NCBI GenBank assembly: GCA_041674525.1
Contig: JBAYVN010000008.1
Coordinates: 1 to 53,408 of the forward strand
Direction of reading: 5' to 3'
From: SHYQ01 sp041674525
Lineage (GTDB): Bacteria > Chloroflexota > Dehalococcoidia > UBA2979
Length of the DNA: 53,408 nt
In this document: positions 24,526 to 32,071 of the stretch, one piece after another
Layout: each line of letters opens with the position of its first letter
How positions within the stretch are numbered: the first letter of the stretch is position 1
Notes under the pieces: model-generated
The model's database searches: none
Told to the model about the DNA's origin: nothing
Seen by the model: only the letters and a program-made list of their open reading frames with translations
Program-made: the position numbers and the translations under genes

Positions 24526-25079
24526 TTCCAGTTCGAGGCGCGGATCAGGCCGACGCCGCGCGCCACCAGGTCCTGCACGCGGTCGGCCGTCTGGGCCGGG
24601 CTCGTGTCGCGCGAGGTGTCCAGGACCACCCCGGGGAGCGTCCCCTCCGCGACTGCGTCCGTGAACAGCCGGTGCAGCGGCTCGATGCGCTCGGGGAACG
24701 ACACCCGCAGCTCCGCGTCGCGCGCCAGCGTCACCTCCACGCTGGGGAGCAGCGTGACGATGTGCGCCGGGACGGGGAGCCGGTACAGCAGGTCGCGGTA
24801 GAGCTCCGCCTTCTGGGGCAGAGCCACGTCCGTGATGACGACGGAGTAGCGCATGGCAATCGCCTCGCGCGCGATCGCCACCGCCTCGCGCCCGGCGAGT
24901 TCCAGCTGCTCGGCGGACTGGCGGTCGCCCACCCACGGGTGGCGGTAGCCCGCGCGCACCCAGTGCCGCAGCTCGTCCACCTCAACATGCACCATGCGAT
25001 CGAAGCGCTCGCACAGCGCCTCCGCGACGAACGTCTTGCCGGCGCCGGGAGGACCCGAGATCAGGATCACCTGGTTCAT
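24522..25079 (-). CDS. P-loop kinase-like protein (AAA_18/33 type)
   Basis: 185 aa. Walker A GPPGAGKT lies at residues 9-16, followed by VHVEVDELRHWV, and SVVITDVAL as a Walker B-like strand. Overall resembles small adenylate/gluconate-kinase-like ATPases; the substrate is unknown. It lies alone on the minus strand, overlapping dtd tail to tail. Confidence 0.75.
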   Translation of the reverse strand: MNQVILISGPPGAGKTFVAEALCERFDRMVHVEVDELRHWVRAGYRHPWVGDRQSAEQLELAGREAVAIAREAIAMRYSVVITDVALPQKAELYRDLLYRLPVPAHIVTLLPSVEVTLARDAELRVSFPERIEPLHRLFTDAVAEGTLPGVVLDTSRDTSPAQTADRVQDLVARGVGLIRASNWN

Positions 25080-25147
25080 GCCTGGATCGTAGCGCGCTGC
25101 GCCGAACAGTCGATCGGCATGGCGGGCGGTGCGGTGCGCGGTGCGGG

Positions 25148-26059
25148 CTACGCCGGGCGCACGTCCAGCGAGATGTCGAGGGCGGGCGCCGAGTGCGTCA
25201 GCGCCCCCACCGAGATCAGGTCGACGCCGGTCCCCGCGATCGCCGCGATCGTCTCGATGCGCACGCCCCCCGAGGCCTCGAAGAGCACGCCCGCCGTCCG
25301 GGGGTTCGCGCGCGCCTCCGCGACGATCGCCTGCATCATGTCCGGCGGCATGTTGTCCAGGAGCACCACGTCCGCGCCGCCGGCGGCCGCGGCCCGCGCG
25401 AGGTGGGGCGTGTCTGCCTCGACCTCGATGCGCAGGGTGTGGGGCACGCGCGCGCGCACCTCCGCGATCAGCTCGCCGGGGCTGACGCCGCGCCGCGTCG
25501 CCGCGGCGATGTGGTTGTCTTTGATCAGCACGCCGTCCTCCAGCGTGTTGCGGTGGTTGAATGCTCCGCCGGTGCGCACGGCGTAGCGCTCCAGCGCGCG
25601 CAGCCCGGGCGTGGTCTTGCGCGTGTCCACCACGCGAGCGGTCCCGCCGCGAGCCGCCTCGCGCACATAGCGGTGCGCCATGGTCGCGGTGCCAGACATG
25701 CGCTGCAGCAGGTTGAGGGCGACGCGCTCCCCCGACAGCATCGGCGCCAGCGGCCCGCGCAGCTCCGCGATCGCCGTCCCGGGCTCCACCCAGGCGCCCT
25801 CGCCGACGATCACGTCCATCTCGATTGCCGCCGACATCTGCCGGAAGACCTCGCGCACGACCGCGATGCCGCAGACGACGCCCGCCTCCTTGTAGAGCAG
25901 CGTCGCCTCGCCCGGCTGGTCGACGGGCACCGTCGACTGCGTCGTCACATCGAACCCTGCGCGGTCTTCCTCCAGCGCGCGTGCGACGATCTCGGCGACG
26001 AGGGTCGCGGCCGGATGGCCCGAGGGGAGCACGTGCCCGCCGCTGTCCTCAGCCTGCAT
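25148..26059 (-). CDS. nadC: Nicotinate-nucleotide pyrophosphorylase (carboxylating)
   Basis: Converts quinolinate and PRPP to nicotinate mononucleotide. 303 aa. Signature segments: DTRKTTPGLRALERYAV, GGAFNHRNTL, VLIKDNHI, and EVEADTPHLARAAAAGGAD. The ATG at 26059 is just inside the nadB 3' end; a GTG two codons upstream is equally possible. Last gene of nadA-nadB-nadC. Confidence 0.96.
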   Translation of the reverse strand: MQAEDSGGHVLPSGHPAATLVAEIVARALEEDRAGFDVTTQSTVPVDQPGEATLLYKEAGVVCGIAVVREVFRQMSAAIEMDVIVGEGAWVEPGTAIAELRGPLAPMLSGERVALNLLQRMSGTATMAHRYVREAARGGTARVVDTRKTTPGLRALERYAVRTGGAFNHRNTLEDGVLIKDNHIAAATRRGVSPGELIAEVRARVPHTLRIEVEADTPHLARAAAAGGADVVLLDNMPPDMMQAIVAEARANPRTAGVLFEASGGVRIETIAAIAGTGVDLISVGALTHSAPALDISLDVRPA

Positions 26060-27671
26060 GCTCACGCCACCGTTCCTTCTCGCCCGGGGCCATCGCCATG
26101 ATCTTCGTGCTCCGGAACACGAGGTGGCGGCGCCACGCCTCCGATGTCTCCGGGAAGTCCTCGCGGTAGTGCGCGCCGCGCGACTCCTCGCGGCGCAGCG
26201 CCGCCTCCGCGGCGAGGCGCGCGCACGTGAGGATCGAGTGCAGGTCGTGCGAGTCGCGGTCGTGCGGCTCGGGGAGCCACGCCATCCACTGCGCGAGCTG
26301 CACGGCGGCGGCGCGCAGCCCGGCTCCCGTGCGCACGATCCCCACGTCGCGCCACATCAGGTCGCGGACCTGCTGCGCCGTGGGCGTCGCATGGTTGCCG
26401 GCCGACGGCAGCAGCGACAGCGCGCCCTCGGCGGGTGCGGGGGGCGGGTCATACGTACCCGGCTCGAACAGGCGCTCCACGGTTCGCTTGGCGAAGACGA
26501 CCGTCTCCAGCAGCGAGTTGCTGGCGAGGCGGTTCGCGCCGTGGACACCCGTGCACGCCGTCTCGCCCACGGCGAAGAGCCCGGCGATCGTCGTCTCGCC
26601 CCAGGTGTTCGTGCGCACGCCGCCCATGGTGTAATGCGCCGCCGGCGACACCGGGATGCGGTCGTGCGCCATGTCCAGCCCGGCGTCCATGCACTGCGCG
26701 TAGATCTGCGGGAAGCGGGCGGCGAGCCAGTGCGCGTCCCGATCCGTGATGTCCAGCAGCACGTGGTCCGCGCCGGTGCGTGCCATTTCCGCGTACGTCG
26801 CCCGCGCCACCACATCGCGCGGGGCGAGCTCGGCCAGGGGGTGCAGCGCCGGCATGAAGCGCTCGCCGAGCGTGTTGTAGAGGCGCGCGCCCTCGCCCCG
26901 CACGGCCTCCGAGATCAGGAAGACCGGGCGCCCCGGCAGCACCAGCGCGGTCGGGTGGAACTGCGTGAACTCCATGTCCATGACGTCCGCGCCGCACTCG
27001 TACGCCAGCGCGATGCCGTCGCCCGTGGACACCACCGGGTTCGTCGTCGTGCGGTACATCTGGCCCGCGCCGCCCGTGGCGAGCACCACGTTGCCCGCCT
27101 CGAAGCGCGTGCGCTGCCCGCCGGGGTGCTCCCCCGGCATCGCCGTGAGCGTCTCCACGGCCACCGCGCGCCCGTCCTCCACCACGATGCGCGTGGCGAA
27201 CGTGTGCTCCAGGATCGTCACCTCCCGGCGGGCCAGCGCTGCCAGCGACAGCTCGATCTCCAGACCGGTCGCGTCGCCGCGCGCATGCACGATGCGCGCC
27301 GCGGAGTGCGCCGCCTCGCGGCCCAGGGACACCTCGCCGTTCGTCGTGTCGAATCGCACGCCGTACCGCACGAGGTCGGCAATGCGGTCAGCGGCCTCGT
27401 AGACGAGGATGCGCGCGGCGGCTTCATCCACCAGCCCGGCGCCTGCCTCGATGGTGTCGCGCAGGTGGTCGGCGGGGGAGTCCTCCGCGCCGACGGCCGC
27501 CGCGATGCCGCCCTGCGCGTAGCGGGTGCTCGCCTCCTCCATCGACCCCTTGGTGACGACGAGGACGCGCGCGCCGTGCTCGCGCGCCTGCAGCGCCGCG
27601 TAGAGCCCGGCGATCCCCGACCCGACGACAACGAGGTCGTACGCGCCTCCGTGTTCAGGAGATGAGGTCAT
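26049..27671 (-). CDS. nadB: L-aspartate oxidase
   Basis: FAD flavoprotein that oxidises aspartate to iminoaspartate for NadA. 540 aa. FAD-binding VVGSGIAGLYAAL at the N-terminus, TRYAQGGIAAAVG, QFHPTAL and HYTMGGVRTN are typical of NadB/succinate dehydrogenase flavoproteins; the C-terminal helical domain follows. It overlaps nadC and lies 103 nt after nadA. Confidence 0.96.
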   Translation of the reverse strand: MTSSPEHGGAYDLVVVGSGIAGLYAALQAREHGARVLVVTKGSMEEASTRYAQGGIAAAVGAEDSPADHLRDTIEAGAGLVDEAAARILVYEAADRIADLVRYGVRFDTTNGEVSLGREAAHSAARIVHARGDATGLEIELSLAALARREVTILEHTFATRIVVEDGRAVAVETLTAMPGEHPGGQRTRFEAGNVVLATGGAGQMYRTTTNPVVSTGDGIALAYECGADVMDMEFTQFHPTALVLPGRPVFLISEAVRGEGARLYNTLGERFMPALHPLAELAPRDVVARATYAEMARTGADHVLLDITDRDAHWLAARFPQIYAQCMDAGLDMAHDRIPVSPAAHYTMGGVRTNTWGETTIAGLFAVGETACTGVHGANRLASNSLLETVVFAKRTVERLFEPGTYDPPPAPAEGALSLLPSAGNHATPTAQQVRDLMWRDVGIVRTGAGLRAAAVQLAQWMAWLPEPHDRDSHDLHSILTCARLAAEAALRREESRGAHYREDFPETSEAWRRHLVFRSTKIMAMAPGEKERWREHAG

Positions 27672-27774
27672 CTCGAGATCGTTCCGGTCATCGCTCGCGG
27701 GCCGATCTGGAACTGGCCGAGACGCCTCGCGACCTCCCGGAGCGCGGGGCGGGCATTCCCGCCATGAGCGCGCA

Positions 27775-28998
27775 CTACTTCAGCGCCAGCATGCGCTCGA
27801 GCGCGACGCGCGCGTCCTCGCGGTGGTGCTCCGCGACGTGGATGCGGTTGACGACCTCGCCCTGCACCAGCGACTCCAGCACCCACGCGAGGTACGCCGG
27901 GTGCACGCGGTACATCGTGCTGCACGGGCACACGACTGGATCGAGGCAGAACACGGTCTTGTCCGGGTTCTCCCTGGCCAGCCGCGCGACGAGGTTGATC
28001 TCCGTGCCGACGCCGATGATCGATCCCGGCGCGGCCTCTGCGACGTACTTCGCGATGTAGGCCGTGGAGCCGCTGGCGTCGGCGGCCTGCACCACCTCGT
28101 AGCGGCACTCCGGGTGCACCACGATCTGCACGCCGCCCGCGTCGCGGTAGCGCGCGCGCGCATCGTCGATCTGCGTCAGCGAGAACCGCTGGTGCACGGA
28201 GCAGTGGCCCTGCCAGAGGATGATGCGAGCGCGCTGCAGCGCCTCCGGCCGTGCGCCGCCCAGGTGACCCGCCGGCGCGCGCCAGTTCCAGAGCACCATC
28301 TCGTCCAGCGGGATCCCCATCGCGGCGCCGGTGTTGCGGCCCAGGTGCTGGTCCGGGAAGAAGAAGACGCGCTGTCCCTGCTGGAACGCCCACTCGAGCA
28401 CCTTCGGCGCGTTCGAGGAGGTGCAGACCACCCCGCCGTTCGCGCCGCAGAACGCCTTCAGGCTGGCGGCCGAGTTGATGTACGTCACGGGGATGATCCC
28501 GTCCGTGCCGCCGTACAGCTCGCCCAGCTCGCGCCACGCCTGGCGCACGTCCGCCTCGGCGGCCATGTCCGCCATGGAGCAGCCCGCCTCGATGTTCGGG
28601 AGGATCACCTGCTGGTGGGGCGCGGCGAGGATGTCCGCCGACTCCGCCATGAAGTGCACCCCGCAGAAGACGATGTACGGCGCCTCCGGGTGGGAGGCGG
28701 CGTACTGCGCCAGCGCGAACGAGTCGCCGCGGTCATCCGCGAACTGGATGATGTCCTCGCGCTGGTAGTGGTGCCCAAGCACCACGACCTTGCTGCCGAG
28801 CGTCTGCCGCGCCAGCCGGATGCGGCGCGTCAGCTCCTCGGCGTTCAGCCCGCGGTAGCTCTCCGGGATCGTCGTCTGCCAGGAGGGAAACGACTGCTCG
28901 AGGGCGAGCGGGATGGTCTCGATGCCGGAGTCGGTCTCGCACTGGAGCTGGCCGATGGGGAAGTACGGATTCGGCTTCATCGCCGCTGGTGAAGTCAT
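27775..28998 (-). CDS. nadA: Quinolinate synthase
   Basis: 4Fe-4S enzyme that condenses iminoaspartate with dihydroxyacetone phosphate. 407 aa from the ATG at 28998, chosen for GAGG 7 nt upstream; ATGs at 29016 and 28980 are alternatives. Motifs: VVLGHHYQREDI, FCGVHFMAESADIL, GCSMADMA, CSVHQRFS, HPECRYEV and CPCSTMYRV, giving the three cluster cysteines. Its upstream region holds two candidate NrtR sites. Confidence 0.96.
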   Translation of the reverse strand: MTSPAAMKPNPYFPIGQLQCETDSGIETIPLALEQSFPSWQTTIPESYRGLNAEELTRRIRLARQTLGSKVVVLGHHYQREDIIQFADDRGDSFALAQYAASHPEAPYIVFCGVHFMAESADILAAPHQQVILPNIEAGCSMADMAAEADVRQAWRELGELYGGTDGIIPVTYINSAASLKAFCGANGGVVCTSSNAPKVLEWAFQQGQRVFFFPDQHLGRNTGAAMGIPLDEMVLWNWRAPAGHLGGARPEALQRARIILWQGHCSVHQRFSLTQIDDARARYRDAGGVQIVVHPECRYEVVQAADASGSTAYIAKYVAEAAPGSIIGVGTEINLVARLARENPDKTVFCLDPVVCPCSTMYRVHPAYLAWVLESLVQGEVVNRIHVAEHHREDARVALERMLALK

Positions 28999-29050
28999 CG
29001 TGGGCCTCGGGTTCATTGCCGGTGTTCGAGGGGTGCGCTTGTTCGCACAC

Positions 29051-29071
29051 TTTGCGTACTGGATACGCTAA
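29051..29071. promoter_or_regulatory. Candidate NrtR operator 1
   Basis: A 21-bp near-palindrome, TTTGCGTA-N5-TACGCTAA (7 of 8 positions symmetrical), about 50 nt upstream of the nadA start. Length and half-site spacing resemble NrtR boxes, and nrtR is the gene two positions upstream. Confidence 0.55.
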
Positions 29072-29076
29072 CTGAC

Positions 29077-29097
29077 TATGCGTCAACCTTACGCTTA
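29077..29097. promoter_or_regulatory. Candidate NrtR operator 2
   Basis: A second, weaker 21-bp copy: TATGCGTC-N5-TACGCTTA, 26 bp centre-to-centre from site 1. A minus-strand TTGACG (29086-29081) lies within it, so bound regulator would occlude a -35 element of the nadA promoter. Confidence 0.45.
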
Positions 29098-29197
29098 CCC
29101 CCGGAGGAGCGTCAACCGTGGCCCGGCGAATCTGGCACCAGCGCCCGGGGGCGCCTCGTCGCCCGGGCGCTGGGCGGAGGAGAGGAGTCGCGGCGCC

Positions 29198-29416
29198 CTA
29201 GATCCGGCCGCCGCTGCGCCAGATGACCTCCGCGCCGAAGGCCACCAGCAGCAGTCCGACGACCAGGAAGGCCAGCGGCAGCACCCGCGATCGCCAGGGA
29301 GCGCGTTCGCGCCGTTCGTCCGCCCACGCCGTGAAGTCGTGGGGGTTGCGGATGCCGTACAGCCCGAGCATCGCGATCCCGAGGCCGGCCGCGGCGAACA
29401 CGAATCCCTGGAACAT
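29198..29416 (-). CDS. 72-aa membrane protein between nrtR and nadA
   Basis: Starts MFQGFVFAAAGLGIAMLGLYG and ends in LPLAFLVVGLLLVAFGAEVIW: two membrane helices joined by a charged loop with DERRERAPWRSR. GGAGG precedes the ATG, and the gap to nrtR is only 32 nt, so it is probably co-transcribed with nrtR. No family recognised. Its place at the NAD locus is suggestive, but it could equally be an unrelated small protein. Confidence 0.65.
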   Translation of the reverse strand: MFQGFVFAAAGLGIAMLGLYGIRNPHDFTAWADERRERAPWRSRVLPLAFLVVGLLLVAFGAEVIWRSGGRI

Positions 29417-29448
29417 CGGCCGTCACCTCCCCGTGCGTCGCGCCCGCT

Positions 29449-30087
29449 CTACAGGACCACCGGGCCGCGCGAGGCGAACCGGAACAGCCGGGCGGGGCGG
29501 TGCGCGCCGCGCCGCCGCAGTTCGTCCGTCGCCTTGATGATGCCGGTGGAGATCATGCGCTTGCGGAAGTTCCGGCGGTCCAGCGGGCGGCGCAGGATCG
29601 CCTCGTACGTCGCCTGGAGCTCGCGGATCGTGAACAGGTCCGGGAGCAGTCCGTAGGCGATGTTGGTGTAGTCCAGCTTGGCGCCGACCCGCGCCACCGC
29701 CTGCCGGATCACCCGGTTGTTGTCGAACGCCAGCGGCGGCAGGTCGTCCACCGGGTGCCAGCCCGGACGCCATGCCTCCTCCTCGCGCAGCCGCACCTTC
29801 GAGGTCTCGATGAGCGCGACGTACGCGACGGCGACCGAGGGCTGCGCGGCGTCCAGGCCGGAGAGCGTGAACAGCTGCTCCAGGTACAGGTCGGATGCCC
29901 CGGTCTCCTGCACCAGCTTGCGCTGCGCGCTGGCCTCCAGCGACTCGCTGCCGTCCCAGCGTCCGCCGGGGAGGGCCCAGCGGTCCTGCTCGGGCGGCCC
30001 GGAGCGGCGGATCAGGAGCACCTGCAGGCGCCCTTCGAGGATCGCGAAGATGACGACGATCGTGGCGACGACGGGGGCGGGGCTCAT
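29449..30087 (-). CDS. nrtR: NrtR-type Nudix-related transcriptional regulator of NAD genes
   Basis: 212 aa. The N-terminal Nudix-fold domain (about 1-135) is followed by a winged-helix segment, LPDLFTIRELQATYEAIL then NFRKRMISTG, the classic NrtR arrangement. The Nudix box keeps G42 and E48 but the REuxEE core reads R56-K57-L-V-Q60-E61, so two metal-binding glutamates are lost and hydrolysis is unlikely; NrtR proteins instead sense ADP-ribose or NAD. It sits 32 nt upstream of the small membrane gene and then nadABC, with operator-like palindromes before nadA. Confidence 0.88.
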   Translation of the reverse strand: MSPAPVVATIVVIFAILEGRLQVLLIRRSGPPEQDRWALPGGRWDGSESLEASAQRKLVQETGASDLYLEQLFTLSGLDAAQPSVAVAYVALIETSKVRLREEEAWRPGWHPVDDLPPLAFDNNRVIRQAVARVGAKLDYTNIAYGLLPDLFTIRELQATYEAILRRPLDRRNFRKRMISTGIIKATDELRRRGAHRPARLFRFASRGPVVL

Positions 30088-30103
30088 CTCCGGCTGCGCC
30101 GCC

Positions 30104-31435
30104 TTAGAGGACGGCGAGCGAGAGGCTGCCCGCCAGGTGTCCCTGCAATGACCATGCCGTGACCTGCGAGATCTCGACGCTCGCGAGCTCGCCGATGCCG
30201 CCCGTAGCGTCGAAGTGCACCAGCTGTCCGCGCCGCGTCCGCCCGGTGGAGCGGCCGTGCTCGTTCTGCTCCACCAGCACCTCGACCTGCCGGCCGAGGA
30301 GCTCCCGGTTGATGCGCGCCGAGGATGCGGCGTGGATCGCCTCCACCACCTGCAGCCGCGCCTGCTTCACCTCCGCCGGCACGTCGTCCGGGAGGTGGCG
30401 TGCGGCGTACGTGCCGGGGCGCGGCGAGTACGCCGCGACGTGGATGACGTCGAACTGCGTGCGCTCCAGCAGCGCCACCGTGTCCGCGAACTCCGCCTCC
30501 GTCTCGCCGGGACAGCCGACGATGACGTCTGTCACGATCGCCGCATCCGGCATGCGCGAGCGGATGCGCGCGACGCGATCCTCGAAGTCCGCCACCGTGT
30601 ACCCGCGCCGCATGCGCTCGAGCATGGACTCCGATCCGGACTGCACCGGGATGTTGAAGTGCTCGCACACCTTCGGCTGGTCCGCCACAGCGTCGATGAT
30701 GCGGTCCGTCATGTCCTTCGGGTACGACGTTAGGAAGCGGACGCGCGTGATGCCGTCGATCGCGTCGATGCCCTCGAAGAGGGTCGCGAGATCCGGGCGG
30801 CTGCCGTCCGGGTGTGCCGGGAGATCGTGGCCGTACGCCTCCACGGTCTGGCCGAGCAGCGTCACCTCGCGCACGCCGTGCACGGCGAGGAACCGCACCT
30901 CGTCGAGGATCTCCGCCACGGGGCGCGAGGCTTCGCGACCGCGCCGCAGCGGGACGATGCAGTACGTGCAGAACTTGTCGCAGCCGTGGATCACGGGCAC
31001 AAACGCGGTGGGCCCCTTCGGCAGTCCGAAGGTGCGCCGCATGCCGCCGTCCATCAGCGCGCCGAGTTCGCCGCCGGAGACGTCGCGCGCATCGCTCGCG
31101 ACCGCCAGGATGCCATCGAATTCCTGCGGCCGCGCCCAGACGTCGACGTACGGGAAGCGCCGGCGGAGATCGTCCGTCTTCGGCCCGACCATGCAGCCCA
31201 TGACCGCGAGCTTGAACTGCCTGCCCTGCACGCGGCGCTTGCGAAGCACGCCCATGCGCGAGTACGCGCGATCCTCGGCGTGCTGGCGCACGGAGCAGGT
31301 GTTGATCACCACGAGGTCGGCGTCGGCATCGTCGTCCACGGCGTGGTACCCGAGACGTTCGAGGCCGGCCGCGAGCTTGAGCGAGTCCGCCTGGTTCATC
31401 TGGCAACCCAGCGTCCAGATGTGGAACGTCGACAC
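30104..31435 (-). CDS. miaB: tRNA-2-methylthio-N6-dimethylallyladenosine synthase
   Basis: Radical-SAM methylthiotransferase acting on i6A37 of tRNAs that read UNN codons. 443 aa from a GTG with GGGGAG 6 nt upstream. The MTTase domain cysteines are C11, C47 and C81; the radical-SAM triad is C152, C156, C159 in HGCDKFCTYC; a C-terminal TRAM domain ends the protein. Lies 17 nt from nrtR on the same strand and just downstream of tRNA-Ser(GCU). Confidence 0.96.
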   Translation of the reverse strand: MSTFHIWTLGCQMNQADSLKLAAGLERLGYHAVDDDADADLVVINTCSVRQHAEDRAYSRMGVLRKRRVQGRQFKLAVMGCMVGPKTDDLRRRFPYVDVWARPQEFDGILAVASDARDVSGGELGALMDGGMRRTFGLPKGPTAFVPVIHGCDKFCTYCIVPLRRGREASRPVAEILDEVRFLAVHGVREVTLLGQTVEAYGHDLPAHPDGSRPDLATLFEGIDAIDGITRVRFLTSYPKDMTDRIIDAVADQPKVCEHFNIPVQSGSESMLERMRRGYTVADFEDRVARIRSRMPDAAIVTDVIVGCPGETEAEFADTVALLERTQFDVIHVAAYSPRPGTYAARHLPDDVPAEVKQARLQVVEAIHAASSARINRELLGRQVEVLVEQNEHGRSTGRTRRGQLVHFDATGGIGELASVEISQVTAWSLQGHLAGSLSLAVL

Positions 31436-31511
31436 GGAGGGCTCCCCTCTCTGGGGGGCTCTGGGGCTGCTTCCACGCGTGCGTTCGCCGGCCGTGCCGC
31501 GCGGTGTGTGA

Positions 31512-31604
31512 TGGCGGAGGGGGAGGGATTCGAACCCTCGGTCCCAGAGAACCCGAGACAAGCGCTTAGCAGGCGCCCGCACTAGACCACTATGCGACCC
31601 CTCC
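31512..31604 (-). tRNA. tRNA-Ser (anticodon GCU)
   Basis: 93 nt including an encoded CCA. The acceptor stem GGAGGGG/CCCCTCC is perfect with discriminator G. Anticodon stem-loop GGCGC-CTGCTAA-GCGCT gives anticodon GCT (GCU). A long variable arm is present, as expected for serine, and the T-arm is GAGGGTTCGAATCCCTC. Reads AGC/AGU codons. Confidence 0.93.
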
Positions 31605-31617
31605 AGGCCGGATCGCG

Positions 31618-31647
31618 ATCGTATGTGGCGGCAGCATCGCACGGCAA
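31618..31647 (-). promoter_or_regulatory. Promoter of tRNA-Ser(GCU)
   Basis: Minus strand TTGCCG (31647-31642), 18-nt spacer, TACGAT (31623-31618), ending 13 nt before the mature 5' end of the tRNA. Confidence 0.5.
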
Positions 31648-31668
31648 GGCGGGGTGCGCCGGGACCAC

Positions 31669-31697
31669 TTGACGGACTAGTACGGGTGTTCTACTCT
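31669..31697 (+). promoter_or_regulatory. Promoter candidate for the small membrane protein
   Basis: TTGACG (31669-31674), 17-nt spacer, TACTCT (31692-31697), giving a predicted start near 31704, just before the LexA-like palindrome. Confidence 0.45.
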
Positions 31698-31710
31698 CGG
31701 CCGCAGAGAG

Positions 31711-31728
31711 CGAACAGGCGTTCTGTTC
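31711..31728. promoter_or_regulatory. LexA-like operator palindrome
   Basis: CGAACAGGCGTTCT (31711-31724) fits the Gram-positive SOS-box form CGAAC-N4-GTTC. It overlaps a second perfect palindrome, GAACAG-GCGTT-CTGTTC (31712-31728). It lies 7 nt after the predicted transcription start of the following 62-aa gene. A weaker GTTC...GAAC symmetry extends upstream to 31688. Confidence 0.45.
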
Positions 31729-31772
31729 TGGCGCCTGACCCGGCGGGCGCTCTCGCGGTGTGGGGGGCTGAC

Positions 31773-31961
31773 ATGCTGTTCGCGATCGTCCTCGGGATCA
31801 TCATTGGCGCGGCCGGGGTCACGCTGGTCCGTCAGTGGGCGCTGAGCGCGCTGGCGCTGGAGGAGCCGCGGATCGTGATCACGGCGGCGGCCTTCCCGCG
31901 GCTCGCGCCCTCGGAGCGCGCTCCGCGGTACCTGCCGCGGCTCTGGAATCGCGCAGCCTGA
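31773..31961 (+). CDS. 62-aa membrane protein behind a LexA-like site
   Basis: Starts MLFAIVLGIIIGAAGVTLV, a single N-terminal membrane helix, followed by a mostly polar tail ending PRLWNRAA. A G-rich ribosome binding site lies 6-7 nt upstream. No family recognised. Small single-span proteins under SOS control in other bacteria (YneA, SidA) block division; whether this is one is speculation from position and topology only. Confidence 0.6.
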   Translation: MLFAIVLGIIIGAAGVTLVRQWALSALALEEPRIVITAAAFPRLAPSERAPRYLPRLWNRAA

Positions 31962-31966
31962 GCGCC

Positions 31967-31996
31967 GGGGCCGTGCCGCGTGGGGCTGTGCCGCGT
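31967..31996. repeat. 15-bp tandem duplication
   Basis: GGGGCCGTGCCGCGT at 31967-31981 followed directly by GGGGCTGTGCCGCGT at 31982-31996 (14 of 15). A similar-length tandem copy occurs at 16826. Confidence 0.7.
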
Positions 31997-32058
31997 GGGG
32001 GCCGCGCGAGGTGAACCCGGGCCCGGTGACCGCCGAAGCCCGCAGCCGATCGCTGGCG

Positions 32059-32064
32059 TAGACT
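32059..32064 (+). promoter_or_regulatory. -10 element of a leaderless DinB-like gene
   Basis: TAGACT ends 7 nt before the ATG at 32072, with CCGCGCC between and no Shine-Dalgarno sequence, implying transcription starting at or next to the A of the ATG. Confidence 0.55.
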
Positions 32065-32071
32065 CCGCGCC

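Noticed and set aside
31512..31642. N-terminal extension of miaB through the tRNA
   Set aside because: The frame is open but the tRNA-Ser is clear and MiaB homology starts at the GTG at 31435.
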